From contig NW_004450461.1 of the NCBI RefSeq assembly GCF_000321225.1, positions 146,960 to 210,959 of the forward strand: 64,000 nucleotides of DNA, in the 5' to 3' direction. Below are positions 49,750-61,754 of the stretch, in pieces. The notes under the pieces were generated by a model that was not told where the DNA came from, ran no database searches, and worked only from the letters and a program-made list of their open reading frames with translations. This stretch comes from Odobenus rosmarus divergens. Taxonomy: Eukaryota; Chordata; Mammalia; Carnivora; Odobenidae. How positions within the stretch are numbered: position 1 is the stretch's first letter; each line of letters begins with the position of its first letter. A program made the position numbers and the translations under genes.

Positions 49750-49985
49750 AATACTTTCTGATTATTTACTATGTGGCAGTCACTAGCCTAAGCACCTTAT
49801 ATACATTATTTCATTTAATCTTAAAAAAAAAACCTCCAAAACTTGTGAAGAATATTTTTTTAAATGAGAAACATGTACCATAAAATATTTTTTTGAAACT
49901 TGAACCAAGTTAAATAGCTTGTAAATTGTTGGGATTGGGATTGAAACCTAGAGTAAAACTCCAAAGATCATACTCAAACACTGAC
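49750..49985 (+). repeat. MIR
   Basis: 'gattatttactatgtggcag', 'cattatttcatttaatctta', 'gttaaatagcttgtaaattg', 'gggattgaaacctagagtaa' are in MIR order. Confidence 0.78.
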
Positions 49986-52048
49986 TTTTATTGTTATGAT
50001 ATAGGAGGCATAATATGCTTAGGGAATAAGAAGAAGGACATACAATCAGGATATGAGAAACCCAGAGATCTTAGAAATAATAGAATGCATTTGTATTTGA
50101 GGATAAAAGACTAAGCATGGCCCAAGAGTGGACTGCCAGGTCAGTTATGAGAGGGAGTGGTGTAATAAAAACCAGATACTTCAAATACTTTTAAGACATG
50201 GTAAGGAAAAAGGTGATAGGAATAGGTGATAGATAGGAATAGGTGATAGATAAGAATAGGTGATGGACAGGAAGTTTTATAAGTTTTAAGTAGGGAAGTA
50301 ACATAATTAAATTTGGGTTTAAAAATGTAACTCTGGATGAAATTAGGTGAACTGAATTTTGGAAGAATCAAGAAAGGAGGAAGGGATAAAATTATGTTCC
50401 TTTTCTTGTTACATAATCAGAATGCCATCGGCCATGACAAAATACAGAAATGTCAGATTCCTAGAAGCAGACCCAGCAGGACTTAGACATGGGTTGACTG
50501 TGGGAAGGATGAAAAGAGAGAACAAATTTTATGTTCAGGATTCAGGATTGGGCAAAGTAGAAGAATGTAAGAGAAGGAGCATGTGGTGTGATTCATGACG
50601 TTCAGTATCACACAACATTAACTGAAATGTGGAATGTAAAGGAGTCCTTTGGAGAAGAGTTAAGTTTTTTTTCTAGACATACTAATTTAAGATGCTGGTA
50701 AGACATTCGGGGAGAAATACCAATCAGGCATTTAGAATCAAAGGATCTTCTTTAAGGGAAAAAGTCATTTAGGTTTTTAGTGGATCATTTTTCCCCCCCC
50801 AAATTCTTTCCATGTTGTTCAGATGGGACCTACTGGCCTTTGAAATGGATATGTGGTCTAGGGCTGACCAAAGAGTATATAACATTCTATTTAAACTGTT
50901 GCCAGGACTGTTGCAAGGATAAACATAGGACGCAAGCCACTCCTACCAAATGCAATACATTTAGGCAAAAGCTTTTACTAGATACATTAGGAAAGCAGTT
51001 TGCTCTTTCACCAGGATTTCAAAGTCATATACTGTAAACTTGGTGGCGCTGGTAGTCTTATTTTCTAATGCATTGGTAAACATTTTATGAAAATGGATTA
51101 TAAAGCAGAGCCTACAGAAGAGGGGAACAGACCTTTGATGGAATTATTTAAGCAACTAAATCCAATCATGGCTGAATCCATAAAGGTTCTTTTCAGTTAT
51201 ATGAGCCAATTGTTTTCTTCAATATTTAAGCTCATTAGAATTGAGTTATGATGACTTGCATCTGACATGGTACTGACAAATATAGATAGGAGTCATTCAT
51301 AAGAGGTTACATTTAGAAGCGATGCAATTTTCAAAGAAAAGGTGAGCTATGCCTGTGATAAAAGCATCAGAGTCAATAAAATTGTGAGGTACTGTAAAAT
51401 TGCTGAGAAAATAGTCTTTGTTAATGATGACAATGAATTTCAAATGCAAAGATACATGAAATGAATTATGAGAAAGTCAAGGTAATATTCTTTTTTTTAA
51501 AACAGTGAAATGCTTTTTGAAGAATTTTGTTAAATATAAGTAGTTATCCAAGTAGATAAAGGAATACCAAAAGAAGATTTTTTTTAATAATGGAAAGATT
51601 TGAGCACATTTGTAAACTAAAAAAATAATCCATTGCAGATGGAGAAAATGATAGCATACAGAAAGTAAATGATAGTAAATTCTATAACCAGATAAAGATA
51701 TGAGTTCAAAGGGAGAAATATGATACATTTATTAATAATTTTGAAATAGTATACCCTTAATTATTTATAAAATCTTGTTTTATCCCATTATTCTTCCATA
51801 AAAGTATAAGCTCATTTATAGAAGTTGATGACCTATTCACATTCCATATTATCTCTTTTACATAATAAGCCTGTAAGGCTCGAATATTTGTTGATTTGCT
51901 ATATATATTTCCATATATATTTAATAATTCGTGTAATAGTGCTTTTTGTAAGCAATGAATGAGATTAGATGCCATCTGCAAAGCAAAATTTGTGCTCCGA
52001 AAAGATGGGCATTTCCATTGTTTCCATCAAATAATACATATTCTCTTT
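49986..52048. other. Unique interval with a minisatellite
   Basis: The 17-bp repeat at 50211-50271 is listed separately. 50270-50360 and 50640-50790 faintly resemble a widespread old repeat that I cannot name. No gene supported. Confidence 0.4.
50211..50271. repeat. 17-bp minisatellite, about 3.5 units
   Basis: Unit 'aggtgatagataggaat'. The first unit is short (13 bp), the second and third are full and differ by one base, and the fourth is degenerate. Confidence 0.88.
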
Positions 52049-52065
52049 AAAAGATCTTATTTCTT

Positions 52066-52250
52066 GGGAGGCCTCGGTGACTCAGTCGGTTAAGTGGCTG
52101 CCTTTGGCTCAGGTCAGTCATGATCTCACGGTCCTGGGATGGAGCCCTGTGTCAGGCTCCCTGCTCAGCAGGGAGTCTGCTTTTCCCTCTCTCCCTCCCT
52201 CTGCTTGTATTCTCTCTCTCTCAAATAAATAAATAAAATCTTTTACAAAC
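52066..52250 (+). mobile_element. Can-SINE
   Basis: TSD 'aaaagatcttatttctt' (52049-52065 and 52251-52267), 17 bp, perfect. The head has 'ggcctcggtgactcagtcgg', and 'caggtcagtcatgatc' carries a 4-bp duplication of 'gtca'. Confidence 0.96.
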
Positions 52251-52267
52251 AAAAGATCTTATTTCTT

Positions 52268-53080
52268 ATAATTAACCTAAAGGAATTGATAAAAAAGCTA
52301 GAGTATAAAATAAAACTTCACTTAATTATCGGAAATTATTTTTCTGTTTCCTTTATTCTCTTGGTTGATGTATTGTTGAGACCATCTGGATTAAATATCT
52401 GACTGAACACAGTTAGAGACTGTATAAACTTTTAAAATTCTGGCAGGCAGGTGTGGAGATCTACTCAACTTTTTGTTGCTCAAGAAAAGCCTCATATGTC
52501 AGTTCCCTTGCTTGTTAAACCTGCCACCTACCAATCTGGAATACCCTGTCACTTTCTTTGGTCTCTTTTTGCCCTCCATGACTATAAGGGCCAGTTGAGA
52601 ATCAACAGTGGGTACCTGCTCTGGTGCCCGTTCAACCTGACAGTCCACTTCTGGTCTAACAATTGGTCAGTGAGAAAGTGTCAACTCTCATTCACCACTC
52701 TAAGGTCATGGGAAACTTTGTAAGACTCTCTCAGGTTCATTTGTATAGACAGACCACCCACCCAATTATCTTCATTTAATGGTCACTGTGCTGTTATAAC
52801 ACGGCAGAAATTGCATGGTTTACCAACATCTAGGTATATATGAAATCTAGGTGTATATGAAATATTTACTATTGAATTCCCAAACATTATCTCATTATCC
52901 AGATGTTGGTGCATATTGCATTTTCTGGCAACCCGAAGCCATATCACTTTATTACCTGAGTTTCTTATACCTCAATCCATTTAAATTTCTGGGATAGTAA
53001 GAAATTTTGCCTTAACTGATATTGTAATTTTGGTACCAATGACAGAGAAGGCCCAGATTTTTACAACTCAAAAATTTCTT
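52268..53080. other. Unique sequence, no supported gene
   Basis: 52440-52790 is less AT-rich than its surroundings and holds a 90-codon frame (52451-52723) with no recognised domain. A 17-bp tandem pair ('ctaggtatatatgaaat' type) lies at 52830-52863. Confidence 0.4.
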
Positions 53081-53081
53081 G

Positions 53082-53233
53082 GGGTGCCTTTGTGGTTAAG
53101 TCGGGTAAGCATCTGACTAACTCAGGTCATGATCTCAGGGTCCTGGGATCAAGTTGGGCTCCACACTCAGCAGGGAGTCTGCTTCTCTCTCTCCCTCTGC
53201 CCCTCCCCCTGCTCGTACTCTCTCTCTCTCAAA

Positions 53234-53268
<35 letters not shown>

Positions 53269-53282
53269 AACATTTTAAAAAA
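53082..53282 (+). mobile_element. Can-SINE with expanded AAAT tail
   Basis: A diverged head ('ggggtgcctttgtggttaag') without a clear TSD, so ends are approximate. The tail has grown into ten AAAT units. Confidence 0.92.
53231..53270. repeat. (AAAT)10 microsatellite
   Basis: Ten uninterrupted AAAT units grown from the SINE tail; likely length-polymorphic. Confidence 0.95.
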
Positions 53283-55217
53283 TGTTATCTCTTAACATTT
53301 TTATTTTCATGACAAGTTTCCCAAGTTTACTTAAAAAGGAAAGTACCTGAGTATTGATTCTGTTTTTGTTTTGTTTTGTTTACAATTCTGATCAACTATC
53401 TTATACTTAGCCCAGTGAGTGTTGACTTCTGGACTTCTTGGTTGCTACCTATCTAGGAATTAGTACATAAAGTATCTGAAAATACTAACGAAGAGCTACT
53501 TATTAATATTAAAATATTTTAAGATCTAGGTAGATTATTTTACTTCTATGATTGATTATTAAATCTGGCCTATTTAGTCTTTCTTTAAGGACTACTCATA
53601 AAGAAGGATTGTTCAAAAATGATTAAAACTCACTTAGATTACCTGGATTACAAGCCACCTGGAGACAAAACTATCTATCCCCTTCTTTTAGTGGAGAGAG
53701 TTGCACCCAAACCCATTTTCTGTAGGAATGTCTCCCGTCTTTGTCCCCTCTCCAAATCACACACACAAAAAGACTTAACGGAAATTCTCGCATGCTTTGT
53801 TATCACCTTAGAGTGTTTGGGAGCTGGCTTTGCTAAATTATCCCTGGAAATAGCTGTCCTTTGAAGCCATACAAACTAGCACTTCAATAATCTATATTCC
53901 CACTTACAAGATTGCTTTTGTACTTACTGTATAAAATGGGAGAGGGAGGCAGTATATCTCTCCCCCTGAATACAAATCCATTGTGTTAGTTTAATAGAGG
54001 TCTCTAGCTCCTCTGTGGAAACAATGATAAATTGAGCAACATATGCCTTCTCTTGTTTTTTTTTTTTTTTGGCATGCCTTCTCTTTTCTTACTGTAAATT
54101 TGGCCTGTAAGTTTTCACAGTTAAATATATTATTTAATTCACACCATATGTTGGAATTTGTCTGAAGCACTATTATCTGATAGGTATAACTACAAAGAAA
54201 CTCAAATTGCATAATGTTGTACATTCATTCTCATGACTGCTGTATTCTTTCACACATATTTTGTTCCTTTTTAGTTCCTCAGATATTCAAAGTGTACAAA
54301 ATGTTTCACAAATTTGGATCCTTTGATCATTAATTCTGTTGTTTTAAGGGATCATACATATACTTACTTAAGAAAACCCAACCTATTCAATCTCATAATT
54401 ATGTTTCCTTTTTTTCTCCCTTGAATATATTTCACATCCATTAGTCCTAAGAGTTTAATTTTCACTGCAGAGGAGTCATTTCAGTATTTTTATTTGACTT
54501 CTTGATCTTTTCTGTACTTTACTATTTTTTTTGGTTTTGAATTGCAGAATTATTAGTCATCTCCCCCCACTTCTTCTTTCCCACCTTCCTTACCTCCCTC
54601 CCTCTCTTTCTCTCTCTCTGTTTTGCATTCTGGGACTAACATCAGATAAATTTGAATTTCACACTGTCAGTTTGTTCTAGCAATGATACTGTATCAAAGT
54701 CTAGAGATTTACTTCAAGAGTTCTTTCTCTCTGCCTCTGTCCCCAGGCTCACCACTCCATCTCAAACGTTTACACTACACATATCAGGCCAATTTTACTT
54801 CAAAGCTATGCATCGTTTTCTCTTTTTCCATTTATTCCTTCCAGTTCATGTGCTACTATAAATATGGAGTTAAATCTCAGCTTCCCTAGAGTAGTCTGTG
54901 ATCTGTGTCTTATGTTACTTGGTTTCAAGTATTAAGTTAAAGTTCAAATTAGCTGGAGGAATCCCTTCTACTTTAGTACTGAGTCTTCAGTCTATATTTG
55001 GAGTCAAATGCAAATTAGGAGCCTAATGCAATCCCCACGTATATTTCCATTCATTAATAATGAGTTGGGACTGGAATCACATTGGTCTCACTCACATTTA
55101 CTGAATCATGGGGCAAGAAGTTTAAGATAAAGAGTCTGGAGCTCAGTTTAGATTTTAAGACTATCAAAATTCTGTCTCCTTATTCTGGAAATGATTAGAA
55201 ATTTCTTCTAGGAATGG
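53283..55217. other. Unique interval with a CT-rich run
   Basis: A pyrimidine-rich low-complexity run lies at about 54560-54620. Frames 53619-53864 and 54652-54889 have no recognisable product. Confidence 0.42.
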
Positions 55218-55233
55218 ATTATACTTGACTCTT

Positions 55234-55434
55234 TTTTTAAAAGGATTTTATTTATTTATTTGAGAGAGAGAGTGAGTGAGAGAGAGAAGGAGCAGGGGGA
55301 GGGGCAGGCAGAGAAGGAAAAGCAGACTTCTGGCTGAGCAGGGATCCTGATGTGGGGCTCAATTCAGGGACCCTGGGATCATGACCTGAGCCAAAGGCAG
55401 ATGTTTAACTGACTGAGCCACCCAGAGGCTACAT
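55234..55434 (-). mobile_element. Can-SINE, antisense, older
   Basis: TSD 'attatacttgactctt' (55218-55233) and 'attacacttgattctt' (55435-55450), two differences. The body has 'gagagagagtgagtgagaga' in the tail half. Confidence 0.94.
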
Positions 55435-55450
55435 ATTACACTTGATTCTT

Positions 55451-56533
55451 ACTTCAATTGAGATTGTCTTTGTAGTTTGGCAGTTCTCAATAAATCATAC
55501 TTACTATTATACCTAATCAGACCCCTTAAACACAAGATACTAGACCTAGGACTTGTTTTAATTAACAAAATAAGTAAACAGAAGTAAAGTTGTGTCAATT
55601 CCAGTTACCTAAACCCTAGAGGCATCCACTTTGAGCTCTTGAAATTCCTAGCTGCCATGTGAAAGTTAGGCTAACTTGGTGAAAAGATCAGGCAGAATAG
55701 CTTAAACATTCCAGTTTCTTAGCTGAACACAGAAGTCAGTAGAACTTCAGTTCAATCCACATACATAAGTGACAGTAGCAGAAATACTATAAAAACCACC
55801 TAGCTGAGCACAGTCCAGAGAGCAGGCTGGTGAGCAAATTAAGTGGCTATTGTTTAAAATCAAAAAGTTTTAAAGTAGTTTGTTACTAGGCAACAGATAA
55901 TTAAAGATGTATAATTTTGAAAGTATTATTTGAATAATTTGGTAAGTTATTTGCCTCAAATGCATAAGTTGCAAAAATAGTGAGGTACAATTTTACACAA
56001 AGGAAGACACTGCCATGATAATTTTAAATATTATAATGTACTGCCACCTAGTGGATTATGATTAATCATTCCATTCCTTCACTGAATGCTATATTGTTAT
56101 ATACTCATGATATTTTGATGACTAGAGAACCAATAGTCATGTTTTGGAAGCTAAAGGGAAATTTTTTTTCAAATGTTTTGGAGTAAATGTCAGAAAAAGT
56201 AATAATCTCTCACTTTCATTCTACACACACACGCACACACACATAAACACATCTAACACTTCTTTAAGGATTATGGGAATAACAAAATAATGCCCAGTTT
56301 ATGGCACGATTACTGTGAACAGAGATTTTCCAAACTTTTAAGAGAAACAAAATACATTTACATAACTAAGAAAAACAGTAAAAATTATTCTACAAGCTTC
56401 AACTTCCTTTTAGGTATTACCTGAATAATTAGAGAGGTAATACTATAAATTTATTATGAGGATTAAATATAATAATGGCCATAAATTATTCATACAGTGT
56501 TATTTACACAATGGTTAGCAATAATGTTATTGT
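55451..56533. other. Unique sequence with a (CA)n tract
   Basis: A CA-rich tract broken by one CG lies at 56222-56243. Nothing else recognised. Confidence 0.42.
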
Positions 56534-56636
56534 TTTTATTACCATATAATGTATTATTTGTTTCAGGTGTACAGGTCTGTGATTCATCAGTCTTACACAA
56601 TTCACAGCGTTCACCATAGTACATACCCTCCCCATA
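56534..56636 (-). mobile_element. Short L1 3'-UTR fragment (proximal module only)
   Basis: 'gtattatttgtttcaggtgt', 'acaggtctgtgattcatcag', 'acaattcacagcgttcacca' match the L1 3' UTR just upstream of the internal A-tract. It ends at 'tttttatta' on the left and is cut off on the right. About 100 bp; no TSD found. The 3' end is at the same place as in the 6.7-kb L1. Confidence 0.88.
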
Positions 56637-57055
56637 TTCTTGACTAAAAATTTCATAGAAGTTTGAAGACAAGATACTGTAATGTGATCTGTAGTAGCTA
56701 AACAAAGAATTTGAACTAGGCTTTGAAAGATGGAAATAATTTGGATAGGTAGTGATTAGGCATTGATATGTTATGACATTTACATTTTCATACATTTAAT
56801 GTATGCAATATTGAGGCCTTGGGAGAAGTTTTATCTTCTCTCCTGAAACTAGCTGAGTAATTTAGCAGAAACAAGCTGGTGAATTTTGTGGAGCTGGGCC
56901 TTACAGCTGGCTTGGTACTTCCATGCACTTGCAAGAGAAGAGAAAATGAAGCATTCATATTTTTGAAAACAGGAATTTAGGAGACACAAAATGAAACATT
57001 GCTTTTAAATAGAAAGAGTTATTGCATATTACTGATAGGAAAATATATATAGTGT
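56637..57055. other. Unique spacer
   Basis: Nothing recognised. Confidence 0.4.
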
Positions 57056-57423
57056 CTTATTTCTCTTAGGCTGCCATAACAAATTACCATAAACTAGTTT
57101 CCCATGAACAATAAGAATTTATTTCTCACAGTTCTGGAGACGGCGATGTCCAAAATCAAGGAACAGCAGAGTCCATGTCTGGTGAGAGCCCAAGTCCTGG
57201 GTCATAGACGGCTGTCTTCTCCCTGTCTCCACATACAACAGAAGGGGCAAGTCAACCAACTCTGTCGGCTCTCTTTTTTAAGGGTGCTAATCGTATTCAT
57301 GAGGGCCACACCCTCCTGACCTCATCATTTCCCCAAAGGCTCCACATTCACATACCATCACACTGGGGATATGGTTTCAAGATATGAATTTCAAAGGTCA
57401 CAAAACTTCAGTCTATAGCATAT
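57056..57423. repeat. Ancient interspersed mammalian repeat, family not named
   Basis: 'ggctgccataacaaattacc', 'tttatttctcacagttctgg', 'gtctggtgagagcccaagtc', 'tattcatgagggccacaccc', 'ccatcacactggggatatgg' follow, in order, a repeat found throughout mammalian genomes. I am sure of the pattern but not of its class. The 71-codon frame inside it is not a gene. Confidence 0.7.
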
Positions 57424-59190
57424 GGTGCCCACAATTTAATAAAAGAAAACATATCCACCCAGAGAGGGAAAGAAAGCATCACATTTAGAGCAAAGTCAAA
57501 GACGTAAGAAGATGGAAAAGGAACTAGCAGTGAGATGGGTGTCAAAAACTTTCAATCCAAAGGTCAGAATCTTTAGAACCAAAAATGAAGACACTGTAGG
57601 TCTAGCAAGTACACCAGCTTTGTAATTTTACTAGTCTAGGTTCAAAACAAGAGTTTTACATTGAATAGTGGTGTGTTATTTGATCCTGGATAAATTATCT
57701 TATCTTTTTAGGTTTTAAATTTTTTATGTCATTTGTTATAACCTAATCAGTCAAATACCATCAGAGATAAACCTCTCATCTGACAATATCAGATTTATTG
57801 ACTTGGTGCAGTGAGGGTGGAAATTCCCGAGAAATTTCTTTAAATTTGCTGTGGATTCCTTGTGATTCGGGTGGGGCTATCAATCACATAGTCTTGCTTT
57901 CCCTATTAATGTAATATGGTCTTGAATGCTAACATCCTTAATAATACATGGTATAAACACTAAATAAAGTGATAATTATTCGTTGTCTTCAAAATTGTGG
58001 GCACCTCACCCTGGCCACCCATTAAGTGTTCTTTCTGGAATAAGAACAGACCCTGGATTAGAGAGTGCTGCTTTTTGTTTTCTGAGATACCAGGATATGA
58101 AGATCATTTAAACCCGGAGATTAAGTGCCCAACCTTACATCACATGGAGAAAAAAGTTGTTAAAAATGGAAACAATGCAAAAGAGGTAAGAGCCAAGACA
58201 AGAAAAGATAATCAGCTAGGCATAAAGGGAGCCTGATCTCTCGGTTTTGTAGCTATAAAGGCAATCTATTCTTTTCTTTTTTTTTTTCTTAAACTAGTTT
58301 AAGTTGAGATTTTCAAGAGACTGAAAATAACAATATTTTAATGAAGAAGATACATTTAAGCTGCACTTTTGAGAACAAATCAATGGGGTAAAGTCACTGC
58401 GTGTTGAAAGAGAATTAGCTTTGGATAATAGAGTTATAGTAAATGTGGACCGTAGTAAATGTGTTGTATGGAAGATAAAGTCAGGAATATAAACTGGGGA
58501 ACGATCACGAAAGGATAAGAGGACTTTGGACTTTATTTCACAATCAGGGGCTGATACTCAAGTTTTTAAAGATATGTTATGTCTCCAAAAGAAACTGAAC
58601 ATCTCGATAGAATGAGTAGCTGCACTTATGACTAAATATTAGGAAATGCCTAGAGCGAGAGATAAAAATTAGGACATTGATCAAGATATCTGTTTATTTG
58701 TATTGTAAAGACATAATTTTTTTGGTTTTTAATAACTTGGTGGAGGTTGTTAAAACCTTCTACAGCTCTTAAGTGTATGAAAATGTGTTTTAATTTTCAC
58801 AAGTATATTTGACACATTTTTTCTTGTCACTGTGGGGAGACAGGCTTGAGTAACACTTTAAATATCCAGTATTACCAACATAAAGGACTCTTCTTAATTT
58901 TATGCATTATCAGTATTAGAGGAGGATTATACTTTCATATTTTGTTATTTTTTTCCTCTTCAAGTATCAAGATTCAGTTATTAGCTACTATAGGTTCATA
59001 TTCAAAGCTGACGTCTGGTGGTGACTCCCATCCCTATATGTGGGTATAGTAAACTGGCTTATTAATTGTTAATAGTGAGCTGCTTTCCCTAATGTAAATC
59101 CCATTATGTGTATCTGTTCCTCCTAAATTCTGTGATAGACAATATATAATCAATAAGTGAAGTGAAAGAAAGTGAAAATAATTTTCAGTT
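57424..59190. other. Unique interval holding the 81-bp source copy
   Basis: Contains the 57911-57991 duplicated segment. 58500-58600 weakly resembles the unnamed old repeat suspected at 50.3 kb. Frames 57997-58236 and 58846-59049 have no recognised family. Confidence 0.42.
57911..57991 (+). repeat. 81-bp duplicated segment, copy 1
   Basis: Matches 60400-60480 at 80 of 81 bases, same orientation (difference at 57946, a versus t). Not part of any recognised transposon. Its flanks show no direct repeat, so it is more likely the source copy. Confidence 0.96.
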
Positions 59191-59208
59191 AAGAAATGAG
59201 ATAACCCC

Positions 59209-59411
59209 GGGGCACCTGGGTGGCTCAGTTGGTTGGGCGACTGCCTTCGGCTCAGGTCATGATCCTGGAGTCCCGGGATCGAGTCCCGCATCGGGCTCCC
59301 TGCTCGGCTGGGGGTCTGCTTCTCCCTCTGACCCTCTTCCCTCTCATGCTCTCTATCTCTCATTCTCTCTCTCTCTCAAATAAATAAATAAAATCTTTAA
59401 AAAAAAAAAAA
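59209..59411 (+). mobile_element. Can-SINE, young, gaccctcttccctct subtype
   Basis: TSD 'aagaaatgagataacc' (59191-59206 and 59412-59427), 16 bp, perfect. Nearly the same body as the 6139 copy, including 'atcctggagtcccgggatcg', with an A-run of about 14. Confidence 0.97.
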
Positions 59412-59427
59412 AAGAAATGAGATAACC

Positions 59428-60046
59428 TGAAACAGAAACAGACTCTGGATTTTCAAGGCCATAAATCATTTTTTGTCAATTTCTGTCCATATTCCCTAAA
59501 CCCCCTTAAAAATAATTAGTTATATGTAGTCTAGCTTTCTGTCTGAAATGTAGTCAAGAGCCTTGTGTCAGAGTTCCTCAGACAATCCCAAGACTTGGAG
59601 ATTTACCAGAAAGACTCACAGAACCCAGGATATAATTATACATATGGTTAATATTTATTATAGTGAACAAATACATGGTAACAGAAGCAACGGGAAAAAG
59701 CATATGCGTGAAGTCCAGAGGAATCCAGGTTCTGAGACTCCTATTCCATAGAGTGACACAACACATGCTTAATTCTTCCAGCAACAAATTTTTACAATAT
59801 GCAAGTGTTGTCCAACAGGGAAGCCCATTTGAGATTTTTTTTTGGTAGCTGGTCATGTAGCAAAATTCCAGACGCCCAAAGGGATAGCAAGTGTTCTGCA
59901 TAATCCACATTCCGCCCCCCCACACACAAACCTTCGAATGACAATGATCTACTTATCATTTATGGAAACTTGTATTTCAGTGTAGGAAACTGATAACCAG
60001 CCAAGTTCCCAGACACGTCAAGGACCAATCTCGTTAGCAGGTCTTC
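59428..60046. other. Unique sequence
   Basis: Overlapping frames on both strands (59578-59925) have no recognised product. Confidence 0.4.
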
Positions 60047-60063
60047 TAAAAACAGCTTTCTTT

Positions 60064-60272
60064 TTCTTTCTTTCTTTTGTTTTTTTTCTAAGATTTTATT
60101 TATTTGACAGAGACAGACACAGCAAGAGAGGGAACATAAGCAGGGGGAGTGGGAGAGGGAGAAGCAGGCTTCCCGCGGAGCAGGGAGCCAGATGCTGGGC
60201 TAGATCCCAGGACTCTGGGATCATGACCTGAGCCAAAGACAGAGGCTTAAGGACTGAGCCACCCAGGCACCC
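60064..60272 (-). mobile_element. Can-SINE, antisense
   Basis: TSD 'ctaaaaacagctttctt' (60047-60063) and 'ctaaaaataactttctt' (60273-60289), two differences. With the sense SINE at 60627 it forms an inverted pair around the 81-bp copy 2. Confidence 0.95.
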
Positions 60273-60399
60273 CTAAAAATAACTTTCTTGAACCTGCTGT
60301 GTTACCAAGTTTTCTGCACTACCCTCTTGTGCTTTTTTGGTGAAAGATACTGCAAATGTAGCAAAGTATTCATTTAATATAGGAGATTAGAAATAATGG

Positions 60400-60480
60400 G
60401 TAATATGGTCTTGAATGCTAACATCCTTAATAATTCATGGTATAAACACTAAATAAAGTGATAATTATTCGTTGTCTTCA
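60400..60480 (+). repeat. 81-bp duplicated segment, copy 2
   Basis: Bounded by the direct repeat 'taatgg' (60394-60399 and 60481-60486). Sequence beyond both ends differs from copy 1, so the duplicated unit is sharply delimited. Confidence 0.96.
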
Positions 60481-60626
60481 TAATGGATAAATAATAGAGC
60501 CCTCACAAAAACAGACAACTCTGCATTATTAGGTTTAATATAGACGGGTAATAAGCTAAAATTGGATTATTATACTATGGCTATGTTTAAGAATTATTGG
60601 GGGAATGTTTAACTATGCCTCCTGGG

Positions 60627-60806
60627 GGCCACCTGGCTGGCTCAGTCAGTTAAGTGTCTGCCTTCAGCTCAGGCCATGATCCCAGGGTGCTGGGGTCGAG
60701 CCCCACGTCAGGCTCCCAGACTCAGGGAGTCTGCTTCTCCCTCTTCCTGCTCGTACTTTCTCTCTCACTCTCTCTCTCTCTCAAATAAATAGAATTTTTA
60801 AAAAAG
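60627..60806 (+). mobile_element. Can-SINE
   Basis: Flanks 'tatgcctcctggg' (60614-60626) and 'aatacctcctggg' (60807-60819). The head is 'ccacctggctggctcagtca', and the body has a small deletion near 'cccagactcagggag'. Confidence 0.94.
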
Positions 60807-61304
60807 AATACCTCCTGGGTACCTCTCTAGTTTGGGGGTCCAGACATCAGTATTTTTTTAAACTTCCCAGTTAGTTATAATGTGCTGCCAATATTGAAAA
60901 CTACAACTATAAAGAGATTAGGTAGATATTAATAACTGGGTTTTAGGAGGCAAAATTGATGAGGTTTGGGTATGGAGTTGATAAAAGCTTAATTGGAATA
61001 TTGCTCCCCTATGGAACAACTTTCCTAAGAACCCCCAAAGAAGAGCTTGCTCTAATAAGGGTTCAAAGCTTCTAAAGAAGTCTTAATCACTCACTAACAC
61101 CTTGTGAAGCGTTTCTGTCTGTTCTTTAGAAGTGTTTTCAGGGAAACCAGTGATGTTTTCCAAGAAGTAAATTCTCCACCATAAGAACTAACTATATTAA
61201 GGAGAGTGAAAATTTATAATTAGTAAATTTTCAATTGCTGGAAAATATAAAAGTCTAATCCCAATATGAATCCAATTATGTTAGTAATGTTTATTGACTG
61301 TTTA

Positions 61305-61752
61305 CAGTAGATCCCCTTATCCACATCAAATAGGTTCCAAGACCCCCAGTGGATACCTGAAACCATAGATTGTACCGAATCCTATATATCTGTGGGTTTT
61401 TTCTATACAAACATAACTATGATAAAGTTTAATATATAAATTAAGCACAGTAAGGGATTAACAATAATAACTAATAAGAAAGTAGAACAATTATAACAAT
61501 ATACTGTAATAAAAGTTAGGCAAATGTGGTCTCTCAAAAGATCTTATTGAACTATATTCACTCTTCTTATGGTGATGTGAGATGATTAAATGCTTAAGTG
61601 CTAAGACCAAGTGAGGTGAATGATGTAGGCACTGTGATGTAGCATTAAGCTAATATTGACCTGACAATACTTCAGAAGGAGGACCATTTGCACAGGTGAC
61701 CTTGGGTAACTGAAATTGTAGAATGCAAAATCACAGATGAGGTTACCTACTG
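61305..61752. mobile_element. Nonautonomous Tigger-type DNA transposon (MITE)
   Basis: Begins 'cagtagatccccttatccac' and ends '...ggttacctactg', imperfect inverted ends, flanked by TA on both sides (61303-61304 and 61753-61754) as expected for Tc1/mariner-type insertion. The inside carries 'caagacccccagtggatacc', 'ataaattaagcacagtaagg' and 'aacaatatactgtaataaaa', text typical of a MER44/Tigger-derived family; I do not fix the exact name. 448 bp, no transposase frame. Confidence 0.88.
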
Positions 61753-61754
61753 TA

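Noticed and set aside
57104..57319. 71-codon frame with relatively high GC
   Set aside because: It falls within an ancient interspersed repeat found across mammals.
59162..59383. Frames translating to GGSVGWATAFGSGHDPG-type peptides
   Set aside because: This is the reading of a Can-SINE body; similar peptides appear at 18563, 37274 and 48692.
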